This document shows, piece after piece, positions 58,606 through 64,000 of a stretch of DNA of 64,000 nt. The stretch's first letter is position 1; every line of letters begins with the position of its first letter. The notes beneath the pieces were generated by a model. That model did not search any database. It was not told the DNA's origin and worked only from the letters and a program-made list of their open reading frames with translations. A program made the position numbers and the translations under genes. Source of the stretch: VRUE01 sp963796705 (GTDB taxonomy: Bacteria; Actinomycetota; Thermoleophilia; Solirubrobacterales; 70-9); NCBI GenBank assembly GCA_963796705.1, contig CAWCMK010000002.1, positions 186,001 to 250,000 on the forward strand, in the 5' to 3' direction.

Positions 58606-59613
58606 ATGAGCCCTGAGACGGGCTCTCCGCCGGTTCCCACCGTCTCTTCCAACGGTGCCGATCCACTGCGCATGCCCGACGGCGCCCTGGTCGCAAGGCG
58701 CGACGCTCCGGTCGGGGGCCAGGCCGTGCTCGAGGGCGTGATGATGCGCGGGGTCTCGGTCTGGTCGGTCGCGGTTCGCAATCCCGACGGACAGATCGAG
58801 ATCAGCGCCGAGCGGCTGGTCCCCTGGGCGGGCCGGCACCGGCTCTGGCGGTTGCCGGTGATCCGAGGCGTTGTCGCCCTGGCCGAGTCGATGAAGATCG
58901 GCTTCCGTGCGCTCGCGATATCGGCCAACGCACAACTCGACGAAGACGAGGCGGGTGAGCCGGAGGAGATCGGCGGCTGGGTATGGGGCCTCACCATCGG
59001 GCTCTCGATCGTGATGGCGATCGGGCTGTTCTTCGTGGTCCCGGTTGGACTGACCAGCCTGATCAAGGACCAGCTCGGCTCGCCGTTTCTCTTCTGGCTG
59101 GTGGAGGGCATCCTGCGGACCGGGCTTTTTATTGGCTACATCTTCGCGATCAGTCGCCTGCGGGATCTGCGCCGGGTCTTCGAGTATCACGGCGCCGAGC
59201 ACAAGACGATCTCCTGTTATGAGGCCGAAGACGATCTCATCCCCTCCCGGGCGAGGCTCTACTCGCGCCTGCATCCCCGCTGCGGCACGAGCTTTTTGCT
59301 GATCGTCATGGTGCTGGCGATCTTTGTCTTCGCGCCGATCGGCCTCCCCGCCTGGTACTGGCTCGTCGCCTCGAGGATCCTCGGCATCCCGCTGATCGCC
59401 GGCCTCTCCTACGAGGTGATCAAGTGGGCCGGTAAGAACCGGCGCAAGCGCTGGGTGCGGGCACTCATGTGGCCCGGCCTGATGCTGCAAAACCTGACAA
59501 CCAGGGAGCCCGACGAAGAGCAGCTGGCGGTTGCAATCGCCGCCCTGGAGAAAGTGCTCGCCGAGGATTCCCCGGGAGCAGACACGGGCGAGCGCATCGA
59601 GATCGTCGCCTAG
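58606..59613 (+). CDS. DUF1385 membrane protein (YqhQ-like)
   Basis: 335 residues from ATG 58606. VGGQAVLEGVMMRGVSVWSVAVR, VIRGVVALAESMKIGFRALAIS, and FEYHGAEHKTISCYEAEDDL plus SRLHPRCGTSFLLIVMVLAIF are the DUF1385 hallmarks, with four or five membrane helices. Its genes are almost always beside rpmE and prfA, but the function is not established. Starts 3 bases after rpmE. Confidence 0.9.
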   Translation: MSPETGSPPVPTVSSNGADPLRMPDGALVARRDAPVGGQAVLEGVMMRGVSVWSVAVRNPDGQIEISAERLVPWAGRHRLWRLPVIRGVVALAESMKIGFRALAISANAQLDEDEAGEPEEIGGWVWGLTIGLSIVMAIGLFFVVPVGLTSLIKDQLGSPFLFWLVEGILRTGLFIGYIFAISRLRDLRRVFEYHGAEHKTISCYEAEDDLIPSRARLYSRLHPRCGTSFLLIVMVLAIFVFAPIGLPAWYWLVASRILGIPLIAGLSYEVIKWAGKNRRKRWVRALMWPGLMLQNLTTREPDEEQLAVAIAALEKVLAEDSPGADTGERIEIVA

Positions 59614-59637
59614 GCGACGCCGACTATTTTTTTGGGC

Positions 59638-60720
59638 GTGTTCGAGTCGCTGATCGAGCAGATCGAGAGCCGCTTCGCGGAGCTCGAGCGGAAGATGTCC
59701 GATCCCGAGGTGATCGGCGATCGCGAACGCTATGCGGAGGTGGGACGCGAATACCGCGAGCTACAGCCCGCGCGTGAGCTGGCGGCGCGCTGGCGGACGC
59801 TCAGCGATGATCTCGATGGCGCCAGGGAGCTGCTCGAGGAGGACGGCGATGACCCGGATTTGCGGCGGCTGGTCGAGGAGGCACCGGCGCAGCTCGCAGA
59901 CCTCGAGGAGGAGATTCGCCTGGCGATGGTCGAACGCGACCCCAACGACGACAAGAACGTGCTGGTCGAGATTCGCGCCGGAACGGGAGGCGACGAGGCG
60001 GCGCTGTTCGCCGGCGACCTGCTCAAGATGCTCAGCCGCTACGCGGAGGAACGCGGCTTCTCGCCCGAGGTGCTCTCCCAATCGCCGGCCGAGATGGGCG
60101 GTTTCAAGGAGGTCACGATCGCGATCAAGGGCGAGGGCGCGTACTCGATCTTCAAGTACGAGGGTGGAACCCACCGGGTCCAGCGGGTGCCCGAGACCGA
60201 GTCCCAGGGGCGGATCCACACCTCGACGGCGACCGTTGCGGTTCTCCCGGAGGCCGAGGAGGTCGAGGTTGAGGTCGACCCCGGTGATCTGCAGATCGAC
60301 GTCTACCGCTCCTCGGGTCCCGGCGGGCAGTCTGTCAACACGACCGATTCCGCGGTGCGCATCACCCACCTGCCGACCGGCATCGTGGTTGCGATGCAAG
60401 ACGAGAAGTCCCAACTCCAGAACAAGGACCGGGCGATGCGGGTGCTGCGGGCGCGCCTTCTCGAGCGCGAGCTCGCCGAGCAGCAGGCGAAGATCGCCTC
60501 CGAGCGCCGGGCTCAGGTGGGCACGGGTGAGCGCTCGGAGAAGGTGCGGACCTACAACTTTCCCCAGGGTCGGGTGACCGACCACCGGATCAAGCTCACC
60601 TCGCACAATCTCGATCGCGTCCTCGGCGGCGATTTGGGCGAGTTCACCGATGCCCTTGCCGCCGAGGAGAAGCGACGGCGGCTAGAGGCGGCGGCAGACC
60701 GCGACGAAACCGCGGGCTGA
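59638..60720 (+). CDS. prfA: Peptide chain release factor 1
   Basis: 360 residues from GTG 59638 (TTG 59632 is also possible). YEGGTHRVQRVPETESQGRIHTS contains the stop-codon-reading tripeptide P-E-T of RF1 (E. coli P-A-T), and SSGPGGQSVNTTDSAVRITHLP has the GGQ that triggers peptide release; EKVRTYNFPQGRVTDHRI closes the family pattern. It ends translation at UAA and UAG. The methyltransferase that modifies its GGQ Gln, prmC, follows after 2 bases. Confidence 0.96.
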   Translation: MFESLIEQIESRFAELERKMSDPEVIGDRERYAEVGREYRELQPARELAARWRTLSDDLDGARELLEEDGDDPDLRRLVEEAPAQLADLEEEIRLAMVERDPNDDKNVLVEIRAGTGGDEAALFAGDLLKMLSRYAEERGFSPEVLSQSPAEMGGFKEVTIAIKGEGAYSIFKYEGGTHRVQRVPETESQGRIHTSTATVAVLPEAEEVEVEVDPGDLQIDVYRSSGPGGQSVNTTDSAVRITHLPTGIVVAMQDEKSQLQNKDRAMRVLRARLLERELAEQQAKIASERRAQVGTGERSEKVRTYNFPQGRVTDHRIKLTSHNLDRVLGGDLGEFTDALAAEEKRRRLEAAADRDETAG

Positions 60721-60722
60721 GG

Positions 60723-61610
60723 ATGCCAGGGACGATCGCCAGTGTCGGCGATGCGCTCGGCGCGGCGGTCGACGCGCTTCGCGCAGCCGGAGTAGCGGGG
60801 GCGCGACTCGATGCAGAATTGCTGCTGGCCGAGGCGAGTGGCCTCGACCGGGCGCGGCTGGCGGCGGCCCCAGCTGCGGAGCTGCCCCCGGGCGCCAGCC
60901 GCCGCTTTGCCGAGCTGCTTCGGCGGCGGTTGCGTCGCGAGCCGCTCGCCTACATTCTCGGGCGACGTGGCTTTCGCAGGATCGAGCTGGGGGTCGACAG
61001 ACGGGTCCTGATCCCACGTCCGGAGACCGAGTTGCTGGTGGAGCTTGCGCTGCAGCTGGGGCCGCGCCGGGTCCTTGACATCGGCACCGGCTCCGGCGCG
61101 ATTGCCCTCGCGGTGGCCGACGAGTTACCGGCGTGCTCGGTCGTCGCCACCGACAGCTCGCCCGCGGCGCTTGAGGTCGCGAGGGCCAACGCGAGGCGCC
61201 TCGGGCTCTCGGAGCGCGTCGAATTCCTCGAGGGAACACTGCCCGCCGGGGCGCCGGGGGGCGCGGAGGAGGAGTGTTTCGATCTCATCCTCGCGAACCT
61301 TCCCTACGTCGCCGAACCTGACTGGCCTCAACTGCAGCCCGAGATCACCCAGTGGGAGCCGCGCGAGGCACTGATCGCCGGCCCCGACGGTCTCGACGCA
61401 TACCGCGCCCTGATACCGAAGCTGGGCGCTGCGACTTCACCAAACCGTCGGTCCTCTGGCGAGGGGGCCAGAAGATCGACGGTGGCTCTCGAGGTGGGAG
61501 AGGGGCAGGCGGATCCAGTCGGCACCCTGCTCGACGATGCCGGCTTCGCCGAGATTGAGCAAATTCGCGACCTGGCGGGTATCGCGCGGGTCGTGGCGGG
61601 GCGGCGATGA
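60723..61610 (+). CDS. prmC: Release factor glutamine methyltransferase
   Basis: 295 residues. REPLAYILGRRGFRRIELGVD, RPETELLVELAL and VLDIGTGSGAIALAVADELP match PrmC/HemK. The catalytic motif usually written NPPY reads ILANLPYVAEPDW, i.e. NLPY. Before VALEVGEGQADPVGTLL there is a Ser/Arg-rich stretch (SPNRRSSGEGARR) where most members have a short PGG loop. It methylates the Gln of the GGQ in RF1/RF2. Its stop overlaps the start of the next gene by 4 bases. Confidence 0.9.
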   Translation: MPGTIASVGDALGAAVDALRAAGVAGARLDAELLLAEASGLDRARLAAAPAAELPPGASRRFAELLRRRLRREPLAYILGRRGFRRIELGVDRRVLIPRPETELLVELALQLGPRRVLDIGTGSGAIALAVADELPACSVVATDSSPAALEVARANARRLGLSERVEFLEGTLPAGAPGGAEEECFDLILANLPYVAEPDWPQLQPEITQWEPREALIAGPDGLDAYRALIPKLGAATSPNRRSSGEGARRSTVALEVGEGQADPVGTLLDDAGFAEIEQIRDLAGIARVVAGRR

Positions 61611-62248
61611 GCGAGGTGGTTTCGATAGAGCGCGAGGGGGCGGCCGCGGCGCGCCGCGCCCTCGAGCTCTGTATCGCCGAGGGTGGGGTCGCGATATTCC
61701 CCTCCGACGGCCTCTATGGCCTGGCCTGCGACCCGCTCGACGCGACCGCGATCGGCCGCATCCACGCGCTGAAGGGGCGCGATGAGGGCAAGCCCTCGGC
61801 GGTGCTCTACCTCTCGCCGCTGGCGATGCGCGAGATCGTCGAGGGGCGCGGTCCCCGGACACGCGCGGCGCTGGCGGCCCTGCTGCCGGGGCCAGTGACC
61901 CTGATCATCGACAACCCCGAGCACCGCTACCCACTCGCCTGCCGCGAGGACCCGGATCGGCTCGGAGTACGACTGATCGGTGGCCCCCTGGCCGGCGTCA
62001 TGTCGCCGCTGTTTCAGACTTCGGCCAACGTGAGCGGCGAGCCGGCGCCGGGCTCCTTCCGCGCGATCCCGGGCGCGTTGAGTGCGGCGGTCGACCTGGC
62101 GATCGACGGCGGCGTGCTCAGCGGGTTGCCCTCCACCGTCGTCGACATCACCGGGATCGATGCAGGTCAGGACTGGGAAGTTCTGCGCGAGGGCGGTCTG
62201 TCGCTCGGCGACCTCACCGCCCGCCTCTCCGAGCGGGGGATCCCCTGA
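61607..62248 (+). CDS. TsaC/Sua5-family threonylcarbamoyl-AMP synthase
   Basis: 213 residues. GGVAIFPSDGLYGLACDPLDATAIGRIHALKGRDEGKPSAVLY is the YrdC-fold start (KGR...KPS), and LLPGPVTLII and SANVSGEPAP complete the pattern. Sua5/TsaC makes threonylcarbamoyl-AMP for t6A37 in ANN-reading tRNAs. Length equals the short TsaC form without a Sua5 C-domain. Overlaps prmC by 4 bases; the GNAT gene follows after 2. Confidence 0.92.
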   Translation: MSEVVSIEREGAAAARRALELCIAEGGVAIFPSDGLYGLACDPLDATAIGRIHALKGRDEGKPSAVLYLSPLAMREIVEGRGPRTRAALAALLPGPVTLIIDNPEHRYPLACREDPDRLGVRLIGGPLAGVMSPLFQTSANVSGEPAPGSFRAIPGALSAAVDLAIDGGVLSGLPSTVVDITGIDAGQDWEVLREGGLSLGDLTARLSERGIP

Positions 62249-62250
62249 AG

Positions 62251-62880
62251 ATGGCGGTCGAGCGCGCAGTTCGATGCGGCCCGATCGTGATCGGGCCCTC
62301 GCTCCGGCTGCGTCTCCTCGGGGCCGATGACGCCCCGGAACTGCACGCCGCGATCGCGGCGAATCGCGACTACCTCGCCCGCTGGCTGCCCTGGGCGGCC
62401 GGCCAGACCCTGGCAGACACGGCTGAGTTCATCCGCGGTGCCGGGGAGCAGCTGGCGGGCAACGATGGATTTCAAACGGCAATCCTCGACGGGACGCAGA
62501 TCGTCGGGATGATCGGCTTCCGAAGCGTCGAGTGGGAGCATCGTTCGACCAGCATCGGCTACTGGCTCAGCCAGAACCGGCAGGGGCGGGGGACGATGAC
62601 CGCGGCGGTCGGCGCTCTCGTCGACCATGCGTTGCGCATCTGGCGTCTGAATCGGGTTGAGATTCGAGCGGCGGTCGAGAATCGTCGCAGCCGCGCGATC
62701 CCCGAACGCCTCGGCTTCAGCGAGGAGGGGACATTGCGCCAGGCCGAACGGATCAACGACGAATACCTCGACAGCGTCCTCTACGCGATGCTCGCGGCGG
62801 ACTGGTCGGCAAATCGAAGGCGGCAAGCGTGCAGCCCGACCGGCCGCGATCGCGGGGAGAATCAGCCCGGAGCAGGATAG
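62251..62880 (+). CDS. GNAT acetyltransferase, RimL-like
   Basis: 209 residues from ATG 62251. LRLRLLGADDAPELHAAIAANRDYLARWLPW, GYWLSQNRQGRGTMTAAVGALVDHAL (acetyl-CoA pyrophosphate loop QGRG) and IRAAVENRRSRAIPERLGFSEEGTLRQAE are typical of the ribosomal-protein-serine/alanine acetyltransferase branch. The C-terminal 30 residues are polar and variable. The substrate is unknown; RimL-type proteins acetylate ribosomal proteins or small amines. Part of the same run as prfA-prmC. Confidence 0.88.
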   Translation: MAVERAVRCGPIVIGPSLRLRLLGADDAPELHAAIAANRDYLARWLPWAAGQTLADTAEFIRGAGEQLAGNDGFQTAILDGTQIVGMIGFRSVEWEHRSTSIGYWLSQNRQGRGTMTAAVGALVDHALRIWRLNRVEIRAAVENRRSRAIPERLGFSEEGTLRQAERINDEYLDSVLYAMLAADWSANRRRQACSPTGRDRGENQPGAG

Positions 62881-62957
62881 GCGGTCTGCCTGGGAGTCTG
62901 AGCAGGGGTTTTCCGGAACATCGACGATGGCTGGCGTCGTCGCTGGAGGAGACCCCG

Positions 62958-64000
62958 ATGACCGCCACCGCCAGCACCGTTGGTATCGTCGCTCGGATGA
63001 TCGGAGAGATACCCGACAGCTTCCAAATCGCACCCTTGGCCGACGTCGATCCGCAGATCGCCGCCGTCCTGGACGGCGAGCTCCGCCGCCAACAGGGGAC
63101 CCTGGAGATGATCGCCTCGGAGAACTTCGTTCCCCAGGCGGTGCTTGAAGCGGTCGGCTCGGTGCTCACCAATAAGTACGCAGAGGGCTACCCCGGGCGT
63201 CGCTACTACGGCGGCTGCGAGGAGGTCGACATCGCCGAGGAACTGGCGATCGAGCGGGCCAAGGACCTGTTCGGCGCCGAGCATGCGAACGTCCAGGCCC
63301 ACGCCGGCGCGCAGGCCAATAACGCCGCCTACATGGCCCTGATCGAGCCCGGCGACAAGATCCTCGGGATGGCGCTTGACCACGGCGGCCATCTCAGTCA
63401 CGGCATGAGGCTGAACGTTTCCGGCAAGCTGTATGAGCCGGTTCCCTACCATGTGCGCCGCGAGGACATGCTCGTCGACATGGACGAGGTGGCGGCCCTC
63501 GCCGAGGAGCACAGGCCGGCACTGATCGTCGCCGGCTGGTCGGCCTACCCTCGTCATCTCGACTTCGCTGCGTTCCGGGAGATCGCCGACTCGGTCGACG
63601 CCAGGCTGATGGTCGACATGGCCCACTTCGCCGGTCTCGTGGCGGCCGGAGAGCATCCCAACCCGGTGCCCTACGCGGACGTCGTCACCACCACCATCCA
63701 CAAGACGCTCTGCGGGCCCCGCAGCGGCATGATTCTCAGCCGCAAGGAGTACGCGCAGGCCGTCGATAAGGCGATCTTCCCCGGTCAGCAGGGCGGTCCG
63801 CTGATGCACACGATCGCGGCCAAGGCGGTCGCCTTCCACATTGCGCAGAGCGAGCCCTTCCGTGCCCGTCAGCGCCAGACGATCGCCAACGCCAAGGCCT
63901 TCGCCGAGGGCCTGCAGCTCGGCGGCGTCCCGGTCCTCACCGGCGGCACCGACGTTCACCTCGTCCTCGTCGATCTGACCCCATCGGGTCTTGGGGGCAA
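62958..64000 (+). CDS. glyA: Serine hydroxymethyltransferase (3' end outside window)
   Basis: ATG 62958 stands behind GGAGGAG; ATG 62997 would give the more usual N-terminus but has no ribosome binding site. 347 residues are seen. LEMIASENFVPQAVLEAVGS, LTNKYAEGYPGRRYYGGCE, FGAEHANVQAHAGAQANNA, AHFAGLVAAGEHPNP and TTTIHKTLCGPRSGMI (PLP-binding Lys) identify the enzyme, which converts serine and tetrahydrofolate to glycine and methylene-tetrahydrofolate. The frame is open to the window end. Confidence 0.96.
   Translation, partial: MTATASTVGIVARMIGEIPDSFQIAPLADVDPQIAAVLDGELRRQQGTLEMIASENFVPQAVLEAVGSVLTNKYAEGYPGRRYYGGCEEVDIAEELAIERAKDLFGAEHANVQAHAGAQANNAAYMALIEPGDKILGMALDHGGHLSHGMRLNVSGKLYEPVPYHVRREDMLVDMDEVAALAEEHRPALIVAGWSAYPRHLDFAAFREIADSVDARLMVDMAHFAGLVAAGEHPNPVPYADVVTTTIHKTLCGPRSGMILSRKEYAQAVDKAIFPGQQGGPLMHTIAAKAVAFHIAQSEPFRARQRQTIANAKAFAEGLQLGGVPVLTGGTDVHLVLVDLTPSGLGG

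Noticed and set aside
58340..58696. N-terminal extension of the GGDEF protein
   Set aside because: Antisense to rpmE, Arg/Pro/Ser-rich, while GTG 58339 has a ribosome binding site.

Overview
High-GC, densely packed chromosomal DNA. I read it as an actinobacterium of the class Thermoleophilia (Solirubrobacterales-like). The basis is the actinobacterial gene content, GTG/TTG starts, a surface protein with the N-terminal layout common in that group (29168-29806), and an extracellular protein ending in the FRCRLD...W..C..P repeat typical of it (1-1028). This is inference from family knowledge; no search was run. I saw no rRNA, tRNA or CRISPR.

Layout. 1-1028: end of a secreted Ig-like protein. 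1206-2570: decayed IS256-family transposase. 2986-11045: type IV pilus locus, with a prepilin peptidase facing a seven-gene minus-strand operon (three prepilin-like proteins, PilM, PilN, PilO, a PilP-like protein). 11196-19447: HxlR regulator, unknown 550-aa protein, two coupled ArsA-type ATPases, then ParA overlapping an FtsZ with a long N-terminal extension, and a gamma-glutamyltransferase. 19449-20768: intact IS110-type element. 20949-26535: Rv1264-like adenylate cyclase, then methyltransferase / GH57 branching enzyme / GT4 in the order of M. tuberculosis Rv3030-Rv3031-Rv3032 (methylglucose lipopolysaccharide). 26706-30393: lower-density accessory stretch with two exported proteins and an IS5-family element carrying a passenger gene.

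30394-38043: DrrAB-like ABC exporter, hexapeptide acyltransferase, MeaB, PRC-barrel protein, a His/Met-rich repeat lipoprotein, DipZ and a two-component system. 38046-51386: acyl-CoA catabolism, with acyl-CoA dehydrogenase, aldehyde dehydrogenase, HxlR regulator, thioesterase, leucyl aminopeptidase, thiolase, HAD phosphatase, split B12-dependent methylmalonyl-CoA mutase, EtfBA and ETF:quinone oxidoreductase. Together they pass electrons from acyl-CoA oxidation to quinone and convert methylmalonyl-CoA to succinyl-CoA; a FadR-like palindrome precedes etfB. 51583-56617: membrane protein, then an envelope-glycan cluster (DegT aminotransferase, an epimerase-glycosyltransferase-membrane-helix fusion, polysaccharide deacetylase). 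56831-64000: GGDEF protein, then the housekeeping run rpmE, DUF1385, prfA, prmC, tsaC-like, GNAT and glyA (cut by the window end).

Most interesting points: the ParA-FtsZ pair in which FtsZ carries a ParB-like basic N-terminal peptide; the Rv3030-3032-like cluster outside mycobacteria; the IS5 element with a pRiA4b ORF-3-like passenger inside perfect inverted repeats; the 18-bp repeat lipoprotein next to DipZ and a two-component system; and the epimerase-glycosyltransferase fusion.
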